Part shown: positions 9,979 to 17,926 of the stretch, in pieces | Numbering within the stretch: position 1 is the stretch's first letter | Layout: every line of letters starts with the position of its first letter | Source: Paraburkholderia phenazinium | GTDB taxonomy: Bacteria; Pseudomonadota; Gammaproteobacteria; Burkholderiales; Burkholderiaceae | Reading direction: 5' to 3' | NCBI RefSeq assembly: GCF_900142845.1 | Contig: NZ_FSRU01000002.1 | Coordinates: forward strand, 3,348,001-3,412,000 | Length of the DNA: 64,000 nucleotides | Position numbers and translations under genes: made by a program | Notes under the pieces: generated by a model | What the model was told of the DNA's origin: nothing | Seen by the model: only the letters and a program-made list of their open reading frames with translations | Database searches by the model: none

Positions 9979-11235
9979 ATGCGCATCTCTACTAGCCAGT
10001 ATCTCAGCATGAATGTCCAGAGCATGGACAATCAGCAAAGCGAACTGTCCCAGTTGTACGGCGAAATCTCGAGCGGCACGAACCTGACCACGCCGGCGGA
10101 CAATCCGCTGGGCGCGGCCCAGGCGGTGCAGTTGAGCATGCAGGGCGCGACCCTGTCGCAGTACTCGACCAACCAGAGCTCGGCGCTGACTGCACTGGGC
10201 TCGGAAGATTCGACGCTCTCGAGCGTGACCCAGGCGCTGCAAAGCGTGAACACGCAGTTGCTGAGCGCGGGCGACGCCACGCTCAACGATACGAACCGCA
10301 GCGCCATCGCGGCCACGCTGCAGCAGTTGAACACCACCTTGATGACGCTCGCCAACACCAAGTCGCCCTCGGGCGGCTACCTGTTCGGCGGGTTTCAGTC
10401 GGCCTCGCAACCGTTCACGCAGAATTCGGCCGGCACGGTGGTCTACAACGGCGACAACGGCATTTCGAGCACCGAGATCTCCAGCACGACCTCGATCGCG
10501 ACCGGCGATAGCGGCGCGGCGGTGTTCATGAGCGTGACGCCGGAAACGGCCAGCCCGGTCGCCTACGCGGCGGCGGGCAATACCGGCACGGCGATCGTCG
10601 GCGCGGTCAGCACCACCAATGCGGTGGCCTCGGCGAGCGGCGACACGTATGGGATTACGTTTAGCGTGACGGGCACACCTGCCGTCACGACCTATACCGT
10701 GTCGGACACCAACAGCGCGGGGACGACGACGTCCGCGGCGCAGCCTTTCACGGCGGGTTCGGCGATCACGCTGGGCACGAGCGGCCAGAGCGTGACGGTG
10801 ACCGGCGTGCCGGCCAATGGCGATGCCTTTACTGTGCAGCCGGCGACCCAGGTACCGGCTTCGCAAGGCGGCACTAACATCTTCTCGACGATCCAGAACA
10901 TGATCACCGCATTGCAGACCCCGGCCGACACGCCGACGACTGCAGCGGCGCTGACCAATACGCTGAACGTGGGGCTGACGCAGGTCCAGAACGCGCTGTC
11001 CAACATCACGACGGTGCAGGCGACGGTCGGTGGACGCGAGCAGCAGCTTCAGGCGATGCAGACGGTGAACCAGAGCGAGTCGCTGCAGAACACGAACTCG
11101 CTGGCCGATCTGACCTCGATCGACTTGCCCTCGACCATCAGCAAGTACACGCAAACGCAGTACTCGCTGCAGGCGTCGCAGGAGGCGTTCGTGCAGGTCC
11201 AGCAGATGTCGCTGTTCCAGTATCTGAATCAGTAA
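9979..11235 (+). CDS. flgL: Hook-filament junction protein FlgL (HAP3)
   Basis: Second junction protein, homologous to flagellin at both ends. The N-terminal MRISTSQYLSMNVQSMDNQQ and LYGEISSGTNLTTPADNPLG blocks match the FlgL/flagellin N domain; the C-terminal region (ADLTSIDLPSTISKYTQTQY) matches the C domain. The 418 residues include a variable central insertion. It is co-transcribed with flgK and ends 22 bases before a clear intrinsic terminator. Confidence 0.96.
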   Translation: MRISTSQYLSMNVQSMDNQQSELSQLYGEISSGTNLTTPADNPLGAAQAVQLSMQGATLSQYSTNQSSALTALGSEDSTLSSVTQALQSVNTQLLSAGDATLNDTNRSAIAATLQQLNTTLMTLANTKSPSGGYLFGGFQSASQPFTQNSAGTVVYNGDNGISSTEISSTTSIATGDSGAAVFMSVTPETASPVAYAAAGNTGTAIVGAVSTTNAVASASGDTYGITFSVTGTPAVTTYTVSDTNSAGTTTSAAQPFTAGSAITLGTSGQSVTVTGVPANGDAFTVQPATQVPASQGGTNIFSTIQNMITALQTPADTPTTAAALTNTLNVGLTQVQNALSNITTVQATVGGREQQLQAMQTVNQSESLQNTNSLADLTSIDLPSTISKYTQTQYSLQASQEAFVQVQQMSLFQYLNQ

Positions 11236-11257
11236 GCGAAGGGTTTGGCAGGTGAGG

Positions 11258-11288
11258 CGGGAGGCGCTGCGGCGGCCTCCCGTTTTTT
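11258..11288 (+). terminator. Intrinsic terminator of flgK-flgL
   Basis: A perfect 8-bp stem (CGGGAGGC at 11258-11265 with GCCTCCCG at 11275-11282) with a 9-base loop is followed at once by six T (11283-11288). It separates the plus-strand flg block from the converging minus-strand fliR. Confidence 0.88.
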
Positions 11289-11331
11289 ATTGGCGCGCGG
11301 CGAATGCGAAGGTCGGATGCCGGCTCGGCGG

Positions 11332-12114
11332 CTAATGCAAGCCCACCGCAACCCGTCCCATCTGCTCGATCCCGTTATCGAACAGCCGCGAGAAAAACGG
11401 AATCATATTCGGCACCATCAACTGCAACAGCAGCATGCCGACCAGCATCGTCAGCGGAAAGCCGATCTGGAACACGCCGATCTGCGGCGCCGCGCGGTTG
11501 AGAATGCCGAGCGCGAGGTTGGCGATCAGCAGCGCGGCGACTACCGGCAACGCGAGCAGCAACCCCATCGAAAAGATCGTTCCGCCCCACATCGCGAGCG
11601 AGCGCCAGCCTGCCGCGCCGAGCAGGTCGCTCGAGATCGGCAGCGACTGAAACGTGGCGATCAGCGCGCTCAGCATCTGCAGGTGGCCGTCGAGCACGAG
11701 GAACACCAGCATGCCGAACACGTTCATGTAGCTCGACAGCACCGCGCTCGAACCGCTCGCCTGCTGATCGAAGAAGGTCGCAAAGCCGAGACCCATGCCC
11801 AGCCCGACGAATTCACCGGTCGCCTGGATCGCGGTGAAGACGATCTGCATGGTGAGGCCGAGCGCGGCGCCGATCAGGAACTGGTTCACGATGATCCACA
11901 CGCCCATCGCCGAAAAGACCGTGACTTGCGGCAGGGGCCCAAGCGTCGGCGCGACGATGATCGTGATGAACGAGGAAAGACCGATTTTCACCGGCGTCGA
12001 CACCGACGCATTGCCGAACACCGGCCCGGTGCCCACCAGCGCCAGAATCCGCACGAGCGGCCACAGAAACGCGGCCATCCACGTGTTCAGTTGCGCATAG
12101 GTGACGGAAAACAT
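11332..12114 (-). CDS. fliR: Flagellar export gate protein FliR
   Basis: Inner-membrane component of the FliPQR export gate. The 260-residue hydrophobic protein begins FSVTYAQLNTWMAAFLWPLVRILAL and contains the family segments TGPVFGNASVSTPVKIGLS and QATGEFVGLGMGLGFATFFD. About six membrane segments are visible. It is the last gene of fliLMNOPQR and lies 16 bases after fliQ. Confidence 0.95.
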   Translation of the reverse strand: MFSVTYAQLNTWMAAFLWPLVRILALVGTGPVFGNASVSTPVKIGLSSFITIIVAPTLGPLPQVTVFSAMGVWIIVNQFLIGAALGLTMQIVFTAIQATGEFVGLGMGLGFATFFDQQASGSSAVLSSYMNVFGMLVFLVLDGHLQMLSALIATFQSLPISSDLLGAAGWRSLAMWGGTIFSMGLLLALPVVAALLIANLALGILNRAAPQIGVFQIGFPLTMLVGMLLLQLMVPNMIPFFSRLFDNGIEQMGRVAVGLH

Positions 12115-12130
12115 GACGGGGGCGCGACGC

Positions 12131-12400
12131 TCAGTTGGTGAGCGTGGGGATGTTGGTCAGCATCTGACGCAGATAGTCGAGCATTGTCGACAGCATCCAC
12201 GGGCCGGCAATCACGAGCGTGATGGCGATCGCCAGCAGCTTCGGGATGAACGACAGCGTCGTCTCGTTGATCTGCGTGGCGGCCTGAAACAGACTCACCA
12301 TCAGACCGACGACGAGCGCCACAAGCAACAGCGGTGCGGCAAGCAGCACGGCGACGTACATCGCCTGATGCGCCAGCGCCATGACTGATTCGGGTGTCAT
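12131..12400 (-). CDS. fliQ: Flagellar export gate protein FliQ
   Basis: Small two-helix subunit of the FliPQR export gate. The 89 residues match the family exactly; the hallmark segment VGLMVSLFQAATQINETTLS separates two transmembrane helices. It lies between fliP (39-base gap) and fliR (16-base gap). Confidence 0.96.
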   Translation of the reverse strand: MTPESVMALAHQAMYVAVLLAAPLLLVALVVGLMVSLFQAATQINETTLSFIPKLLAIAITLVIAGPWMLSTMLDYLRQMLTNIPTLTN

Positions 12401-12439
12401 GATGAATGGGCCGGAAGCGGTGAGGGTTAGTGAGTACGA

Positions 12440-13306
12440 CTAGGTGAAGCTCTGCGCGAGCGAGCCGATCAGCAACTGCCAGCCGTCGACGAGCACGAAC
12501 AGCATCAGCTTGAACGGCAGCGAGATCGTCGCGGGCGACACCATCATCATCCCCATCGACATCAGCACGCTCGCCACCACCATGTCGATGATCAGGAACG
12601 GAATGAAGATGGTAAAGCCGATCTGAAAGCCGGTCTTCAGTTCGCTCGTCACGAAGGCCGGCACCAGCAGCGGCAGCGGCACGTCTTCGGGGCCCTGCAT
12701 CGGCGGCGCATGCGAGATGCGGGCGAACAGCGCGAGATCGGTTTCGCGGGTCTGCCGCAGCATGAACGTCTTGAACGGCGCGAGGCCGCGCGTGACCGCC
12801 TGCTCCATCGGCATCGAGCCGTCGGAGAAGGGCTTGTAGCCGTCGTTGTAGGCCTTGTCCAGCACCGGCGACATGATGAACAGCGTGAGGAACAAGGCCA
12901 GCCCCACCAGCACCTGGTTCGGCGGCGTGGTGGTGGTGCCGAGCGCCTGGCGCAGCAGCGACAGCACGATGATGATGCGCGTGAAGCTCGTCATCATCAG
13001 CACCATCGCCGGCAGGAACGACAGCATCGTGAGCAGCAGCATCGTCTGCACGCTCAGCGAATACGTCGTGCCGCCGTTCGGTCCGGGACTCGTGTTGAAG
13101 GCGGGCAGGCCGGCTGTCTGCGCAAACGACAACGACGGCAGCGCCATCAGCGTCGCAGTGAGCACGACCGGTAAAGCCGGCAGTGCCAGGCTTGCGAGGC
13201 GCCGCAGCGTGCCGGCGGATCTGGCGAGGAGACTGCGCCGGCGGGTGACGGCGACACGGCTCGAGGGCGCGTGCTCGCGGCGCGCTGGTGGATGACTGAA
13301 CTGCAT
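12440..13306 (-). CDS. fliP: Flagellar export gate protein FliP
   Basis: Core subunit of the export gate. A positively charged N-terminus and cleavable signal-like segment (roughly residues 1-62) precede the FliP domain. Family blocks seen are [40 protein letters not shown] and [20 protein letters not shown]. At 288 residues it is slightly longer than enteric FliP because of the N-terminal extension. The ATG follows the TAA of fliO with no gap (TAAATG), so translational coupling is likely. Confidence 0.95.
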   Translation of the reverse strand: MQFSHPPARREHAPSSRVAVTRRRSLLARSAGTLRRLASLALPALPVVLTATLMALPSLSFAQTAGLPAFNTSPGPNGGTTYSLSVQTMLLLTMLSFLPAMVLMMTSFTRIIIVLSLLRQALGTTTTPPNQVLVGLALFLTLFIMSPVLDKAYNDGYKPFSDGSMPMEQAVTRGLAPFKTFMLRQTRETDLALFARISHAPPMQGPEDVPLPLLVPAFVTSELKTGFQIGFTIFIPFLIIDMVVASVLMSMGMMMVSPATISLPFKLMLFVLVDGWQLLIGSLAQSFT

Positions 13307-13885
13307 TTACTGATCCCTGCCGTCTGGCCGGTTGAAACGTTTGCCCACTTCGCCTTTTAGCGCTTCGCGAAAGCGCTGTCCGAAGGTGCCCGGCAGCGCG
13401 CTGCCTGAGCCGCCGTTGCCCGTCGCACTGTCGGGCGACAGCGCTGCTCCGGACAGTCCCACACCGGTTGCCGAACCGGCGGGCATGGTGTGCAGCAGAC
13501 GGACATTGCCGGGTGCCGCGCCGAGTACGAGCCAGGTATCGCCGATCTCGACGACGGCGACGCGCTCCTTGCCGCCGAGCGACGCGCCGCCGATGGTCTT
13601 CACGAGACCGCCGCGGCTGCCCGGTTGCAGGCCGAAGCGGCGGGCGAGCCAGGCGCAGGCGAACACCAGGCCGATCACGACCAGCAGGCCGAAGATGGTT
13701 TGCAGCACCGCGCCGACACCCAGCGAAGGCACCGCGGAACCGGCGCCCACAGTGGAAGCGATCGGCGCGGGATGATTGACCGCATTCATGTCGGCTGCGG
13801 CGGCGCTTAGCGAAGGGAGGGCCAGCAGCGCGGTCAGCAGGACCCGCCCACTCACGCTCGCCATGCGCCCGGCAAGGCGTTTCAT
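13307..13885 (-). CDS. fliO: Flagellar biosynthesis protein FliO
   Basis: Membrane protein that assists assembly of the FliP ring. FliO is poorly conserved, so position carries much of the call. The 192 residues have an N-terminal signal or anchor, a second helix (VLQTIFGLLVVIGLVFACAW, about residues 60-79), then a basic FliO domain (KTIGGASLGGKERVAVVEIG) with the typical WLVLG-like strand and a disordered tail. The start overlaps the fliN stop by 4 bases. Confidence 0.92.
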   Translation of the reverse strand: MKRLAGRMASVSGRVLLTALLALPSLSAAAADMNAVNHPAPIASTVGAGSAVPSLGVGAVLQTIFGLLVVIGLVFACAWLARRFGLQPGSRGGLVKTIGGASLGGKERVAVVEIGDTWLVLGAAPGNVRLLHTMPAGSATGVGLSGAALSPDSATGNGGSGSALPGTFGQRFREALKGEVGKRFNRPDGRDQ

Positions 13886-14334
13886 CGATTCAGCTTCCGG
13901 ATCCGCTCGGACGGCGTGATGATGTCGGTGAGGCGGATACCGAACTTGTCGTTGACCACCACGACTTCACCCTGCGCGATCAGACAGCCGTTGACCAGCA
14001 CGTCCATCGGCTCGCCGGCGAGGCCGTCGAGTTCCACCACCGAACCTTGCGCGAGTTGCAGCAGGTTGCGGATGGCAATCTTGGTGCGGCCGAGCTCGAC
14101 AGTCATCTGGACCGGAATGTCCAGGATCATGTCGATGTCGTTGCGCGTCGTGTTCGGTTCGACCTTCGAGAGCGGCTGGAACACACCGGCGGTCGTCGCG
14201 TTGACGGCGCTGTTGTCGTTCTGCTCGGCGAGGGCGCTGGCCCAGTCGTCGAGCGAAGCCTCGTCCGCGTCCGCGCCGGGCAGTTGCGGCTCTGCCGGCA
14301 GTTCCTTCTCCGGCGTTGCATTCAGCTCAGTCAT
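13882..14334 (-). CDS. fliN: Flagellar motor switch protein FliN
   Basis: C-ring component that, with FliM and FliG, sets rotation direction and receives export substrates. The C-terminal SpoA domain (about residues 70-148) has ILDIPVQMTVELGRTKI and LVNGCLIAQGEVVVVNDKFG, both typical. I prefer the ATG at 14334 (150 residues): AAGGAAGG lies a few bases upstream, whereas the in-frame GTG at 14340 has the Shine-Dalgarno directly abutting it. The start overlaps the end of fliM. Confidence 0.95.
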   Translation of the reverse strand: MTELNATPEKELPAEPQLPGADADEASLDDWASALAEQNDNSAVNATTAGVFQPLSKVEPNTTRNDIDMILDIPVQMTVELGRTKIAIRNLLQLAQGSVVELDGLAGEPMDVLVNGCLIAQGEVVVVNDKFGIRLTDIITPSERIRKLNR

Positions 14335-15325
14335 ATCCACCTTCCTTCATCGTGTCCGCTGCGCTGATCATTTTCTGAACTCGCAACGAATATTGACCAT
14401 TGAAAATACCGTAGCCGCATTCCATCACCGGCACGCCATCCACCTTCGCGGTGATGTGTTCGGGGATGTTGATGGGCAGCACATCGCCTTTGCGCATGTT
14501 CAGAATCTGTTCGAACGTGATCGGGATCTGCGCGAGATCGGCGGTCAGTTCGACTTCCGCGGCCTGCACCTGCTGCGACAGCACGCGGACCCAACGGCGA
14601 TCGACGTCGATCGCTTCGCCCTGGATCGGCGACGACAGGATGTCGCGGATCGGTTCAATCATCGAGTAGGGCATGCAGATATGCAGCGTGCCGCCGGTGG
14701 TGCCGAACTCGATTGAGAACTGCGTGACGATGACAATTTCGTTCGGCGTCGCGACGTTGGCGAACTGCGTGTGCATTTCCGAGCGCACGAACTCGAACTG
14801 CAGCGGGCGAACGCTCTTCCACGAGTTCGAGTAGTGCTCGAACACGAGGTTGAGCAGCTTGCTGATGATGCGCTGTTCGGTGGCCGTGAAATCGCGGCCT
14901 TCGACGCGGGTATGGAAACGCCCGTCGCCGCCGAACAGGTTGTCGACCACGAAGAACACCAGGTTCGGATCGAACACGAACAGGGAGGTGCCGCGCAACG
15001 GCTTCACGTGGACCAGGTTCAGGTTGGTCGGGATCGGCAGGTTGCGGGTGAACTCGCTGTACTTCTGCACCTTCACCGGGCCGACGGAAATTTCCGCGGT
15101 GCGCCGCATGAAGTTGAAGATGCCGACGCGCAACAGACGGGCGAAGCGGTCGTTGATGATTTCGAGGCCGGGCATCCGGCCGCGGACGATGCGTTCCTGC
15201 GTGGCGATGTTGTACGGCCGGACACCGGAGCGATCTGACTGCTCCGCTTCCGAGTCGGACTCGCCGGTTACGCCCTTGAGGAGTGCATCGACCTCCTCCT
15301 GGGACATGAACTCTTCGTGGCCCAT
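14327..15325 (-). CDS. fliM: Flagellar motor switch protein FliM
   Basis: C-ring protein that binds phosphorylated CheY and transmits the signal to FliG. The N-terminal CheY-binding segment (FMSQEEVDALLKGV, residues 5-18) is intact, followed by the CheC-like middle domain and a C-terminal SpoA domain (about 255-325). The 332 residues match the family. It lies 55 bases after fliL and overlaps fliN. Confidence 0.96.
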   Translation of the reverse strand: MGHEEFMSQEEVDALLKGVTGESDSEAEQSDRSGVRPYNIATQERIVRGRMPGLEIINDRFARLLRVGIFNFMRRTAEISVGPVKVQKYSEFTRNLPIPTNLNLVHVKPLRGTSLFVFDPNLVFFVVDNLFGGDGRFHTRVEGRDFTATEQRIISKLLNLVFEHYSNSWKSVRPLQFEFVRSEMHTQFANVATPNEIVIVTQFSIEFGTTGGTLHICMPYSMIEPIRDILSSPIQGEAIDVDRRWVRVLSQQVQAAEVELTADLAQIPITFEQILNMRKGDVLPINIPEHITAKVDGVPVMECGYGIFNGQYSLRVQKMISAADTMKEGGYD

Positions 15326-15380
15326 TCCTATTCCTCGTGCGTCCCTTGGCGGTTGATGATGGCAGCAGCGTTACGCGGCG

Positions 15381-15896
15381 TCACTGCACGACGAATTCGG
15401 TGAACAGCACGTCTTCGACATTGACGGGCGCGGCGCCTTTATCGGTCGGCTGTTCGATCAGCGTCTTGAGTTCGGCGGCGAGCGCGCGCTTGCCGTCGAG
15501 GGGCGCGAGATCGTCCGGGTGTTTGTTCGACAGCGCGAGCAGGACGCGGCTGCGGATTTCCGGCATGTGGTCGGTGAGCTGTTGCTGGACCTTGGGGTCG
15601 TTGAGCTTGAGCGTGAGACCGATGCGCAGATAGTGTTGCTGGCCGTCGTCGGATTGGAGGTTGACGGTCATGGGTTCGAGCGGGAAGAACACCGGGATCG
15701 CGAGCGGCGCGGCGGCGGCCGCGGCGGACTGAGCCGGGGCGGGGGCGGGTTCGCGGCGGGACATGAAGAACCATGTGCCTGCGGCGGCTGCGCCTGCGGC
15801 GATCAGCGCGATCAGCACGATCAGGATGATGCGCTTCATCGGGCCTGGAGCGGCCGGCTGAACGGTTGCTTGCTGGTTTGCGGTCGTCGATGCCAT
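15381..15896 (-). CDS. fliL: Flagellar basal body protein FliL
   Basis: Single-pass inner-membrane protein that surrounds stators and supports torque. One membrane helix (residues 21-45, RIILIVLIALIAAGAAAAGT) follows a short cytoplasmic tail; the periplasmic domain has VFFPLEPMTVNLQSDDGQQH and the usual hydrophobic C-terminus (VEDVLFTEFVVQ). It is the first gene of fliLMNOPQR. Unlike a compact fli operon, its upstream side is a repeat/IS island, so any promoter must lie in or before that island. Confidence 0.95.
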   Translation of the reverse strand: MASTTANQQATVQPAAPGPMKRIILIVLIALIAAGAAAAGTWFFMSRREPAPAPAQSAAAAAAPLAIPVFFPLEPMTVNLQSDDGQQHYLRIGLTLKLNDPKVQQQLTDHMPEIRSRVLLALSNKHPDDLAPLDGKRALAAELKTLIEQPTDKGAAPVNVEDVLFTEFVVQ

Positions 15897-16030
15897 GGGT
15901 GCTTGGTTGCCTCAGTGCTGGTAGGGTGAATTGTTGTTCACTTGCGCGTGGCGCGATGGGTCGAAAAGAAGGGGGTTTGGGGGGTATCTCTAGTCTTTGA
16001 TGTTTTTTCGTTTGTCTGGATGTTGGGGCT

Positions 16031-16146
16031 TTTTTTTGCCTGCGGCGCTTTGGTGGTTTGCTTATGGGGTTGGCCTTTCCTTGATTTCTTAGTGGTCTAT
16101 TGGCGTCGCCCCTGTGCGGGGCGGCACTTACTTTCTTTGCCGCCGT
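16031..16146 (+). repeat. Paraburkholderia-type palindromic repeat, left copy (5' part, split by IS)
   Basis: This stretch shares a long near-identical core (TGGCCTTTCCTTGATTTCTT, TAGTGGTCTATT, CGCCCCTGTGCGGGG, CACTTACTTTCTTTG) with 17779-17926 (inverted) and 63187-63304 (direct). It stops at 16146 in the centre of an imperfect palindrome, where the IS481-type element begins; the other half resumes at 17423. It contains the nested hairpin CCCCTGTGCGGGG. Confidence 0.85.
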
Positions 16147-17422
16147 GTACAGACTGGAGACATGGTTGACACATGTACGAGGACATCGTTGACACATCAT
16201 GGTCAGCGTTTTGCTCCTCCGAGGTCAAGTTTTGCAACGCGATGATGGGCAAACCAGAACTCGATAACGCCGTCTTCGTCGGGTTTCGGACGTGCGGCGA
16301 CCGGCAGGCCTTTAAGCGCGATTGACAGGCGCACAGCCTCCCCGCGGAAGCGGACCAGACCGTTTGAGTTGACCCGCAGGACCTCGTCGTGTGGACCGTA
16401 TTGCGGCTCCGGCAAATGATCAGGCATCGTCCGTAGGCTGGGCCGGTAACGCGTGAGCGGTGTCGCCAGGTCAAGGGCTTCATGCGGGCGCTCGGTGTTG
16501 TACACACTGCGCCAGCGCTCCAGTTCCTGCTGCACGTGTGCGTGGGTGGTGAACGTGTAGCGCTGCAGCACCTCGGCCTTCAGCGAGCGGTGAAACCGTT
16601 CGTCCTTGCCGTTGGTCTGCGGATGATAGGGACGGCTGTAACTCACCCGTATGCCCAGCCTGATCATCCATACAGCGAGCTCGGTCACCTGTCCCGGCGC
16701 GCTGGGAGAGCCCCACGGCGCACCGTTGTCGACATTGATGCGTGCGGGTAGTCCATAGCACCGGAATGCCCTGTCCAGTTCGGCCTGCACGACCTGCGTG
16801 GTGGTGCGTGCGCAGGCGGCCAGCACGATGTTAAAGCGCGAATGATCGTCCAGCACCGTGAGCGGATAGCAGCGGCCTCCTTCGAGCGTCGGGAAATCGC
16901 CCTTGAAGTCCATCTGCCAGAGTGCATTCGGATGCTCGTGCTCGAAGCGCTGCCAGGGCTCGCGCTGCGCGGATTCGCGCGGATCGATCAAACCATGACG
17001 CCGGAGGATTTCCGTTACCGTGGCGGGCGCTGGAACGTCGGCAAAGCCCATGTCCTGCAGCCGTCGGGCGATCTTGCGCCCACCCCAGCCGTGCGCCTGA
17101 CGCAAGGCGATCACGGCCTGGGCGACCTGATCCGATGAGCGGGCGGGGCTGCAATGCGGGCGACGGGAACGGTCGGCCAGACCGTCCTCGCCTTGCGTCT
17201 TGTGGCGTTCAAGCCATTTGTAGCCGGTCTGGCGGCTGATGTTGAAGCGCCGGCACAACTCGCTGAAAGGCACTGTCTGCACAGCGGCCAGACAAACGAA
17301 TTCCTGTCTGAGACTCATGGTGTCTTTTACGTTCCAGGGCATGGATGGGTCCGGGCGTTCGATTGCCCGAAAGTGTCAACCATGTCCCCGTACACCTGTC
17401 AGCTATGTCTCCAGTCTGTACA
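16147..17422 (-). mobile_element. IS481-family insertion sequence, complete (1,276 bp)
   Basis: The ends are inverted repeats: the first 18 bases (TGTACAGACTGGAGACAT) are identical at both ends and imperfect similarity continues for about 50 bases. Both ends show the TGT...ACA termini typical of IS481. The element is flanked by a 6-base direct duplication CCGCCG (16141-16146 and 17423-17428). Removing the element plus one duplication restores the intact palindrome found at 17779-17926. It contains one uninterrupted transposase on the minus strand. Confidence 0.9.
16203..17342 (-). CDS. IS481-family DDE transposase
   Basis: The 379 residues comprise an N-terminal helix-turn-helix (CRRFNISRQTGYKWLERHK, about residues 30-48), an HTH-like linker and an rve integrase core. 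The DDE residues are visible in QMDFKGDF, INVDNGAPW and GKDERFHRSLKAE. The C-terminal tail (RPSLRTMPDHLPEPQYGPHD) is characteristic of IS481 transposases. The frame is full length, so the enzyme may be active. It lies within the inverted repeats at 16147-17422. Confidence 0.94.
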   Translation of the reverse strand: MPWNVKDTMSLRQEFVCLAAVQTVPFSELCRRFNISRQTGYKWLERHKTQGEDGLADRSRRPHCSPARSSDQVAQAVIALRQAHGWGGRKIARRLQDMGFADVPAPATVTEILRRHGLIDPRESAQREPWQRFEHEHPNALWQMDFKGDFPTLEGGRCYPLTVLDDHSRFNIVLAACARTTTQVVQAELDRAFRCYGLPARINVDNGAPWGSPSAPGQVTELAVWMIRLGIRVSYSRPYHPQTNGKDERFHRSLKAEVLQRYTFTTHAHVQQELERWRSVYNTERPHEALDLATPLTRYRPSLRTMPDHLPEPQYGPHDEVLRVNSNGLVRFRGEAVRLSIALKGLPVAARPKPDEDGVIEFWFAHHRVAKLDLGGAKR

Positions 17423-17454
17423 CCGCCGCAAAGAAAGTAAGCAAAGAAAGCGGG
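17423..17454 (+). repeat. Left repeat copy, 3' part after the IS
   Basis: It begins with the duplicated target CCGCCG and continues CAAAGAAAGTAAGC and AAAGAAAGCGGGCT, the second half of the palindrome whose first half ends at 16146. It matches the reverse complement of 17779-17815. Confidence 0.85.
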
Positions 17455-17778
17455 CTGCAACCGCCAGCCCGTAGTGAGCCATCTCATATGCTTCGGGAAA
17501 CGGCCCAACACGAGACCCGCCCTCGCATTTCCACCGCTCGTGACAAGGCAGTCATTCGTTCCAGCGTTGCGCTACGCGCTCCGCCGTCGGGCATAACCGG
17601 GTCGTGGGCGTGGGCGTGGGCGTGTGGGTGCTGTCGGGGCGAACCTGACCGCCGCGCACTTGTGCGCGGGCGGGATGAATGACTGCTGTGTCACAGACGA
17701 GTGCGGAGCGAGAGAGGGTCTCGTGTTGGGCCGTTCCCCGTAGCAGTCCTAGATGGCTCACTAAACGCTAGCGGTGTG
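17455..17778. repeat. Inner part of the inverted repeat pair between fliK and fliL
   Basis: No convincing gene is present. The two flanks of this stretch are imperfect inverted copies: the blocks AGTGAGCCATCT, ACGGCCCAACACGAGACC, GTGACA and GCAGTCATTC occur in order on the left and again in reverse complement on the right. The centre (about 17605-17630) carries a short tandem of GTGGGC units. Together with the outer arms it forms a long palindrome with an unpaired centre. Confidence 0.7.
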
Positions 17779-17926
17779 AGCCCGCTTTCTTTGCTTACTT
17801 TCTTTGCGGCGGCAAAGAAAGTAAGTGCTGCCCCGCACAGGGGCGACGCCAATAGACCACTAAAAAATCAAGGAAAGGCCAACACCCCAAGAACACCACC
17901 AAAGCGCCGGCAAGGCAAAAAAATCA
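17779..17926 (-). repeat. Palindromic repeat, right copy, intact and inverted
   Basis: The reverse complement of this segment matches the left copy and the copy at 63187-63304. It holds the uninterrupted core palindrome (ACTTTCTTTG-CCGCCG-CAAAGAAAGT in the repeat's own direction), which shows what the IS481 target looked like. Its outer edge runs right up to the fliK stop codon. Confidence 0.85.

Noticed and set aside
11245..12141. Plus-strand frame antisense to fliR
   Set aside because: His/Arg/Gln-rich antisense sequence; fliR on the other strand has all family features.
17600..17640. Possible CRISPR array or VNTR in the GTGGGC tract
   Set aside because: Only a few 6-base units with no spacers; a simple tandem inside the inverted repeat.
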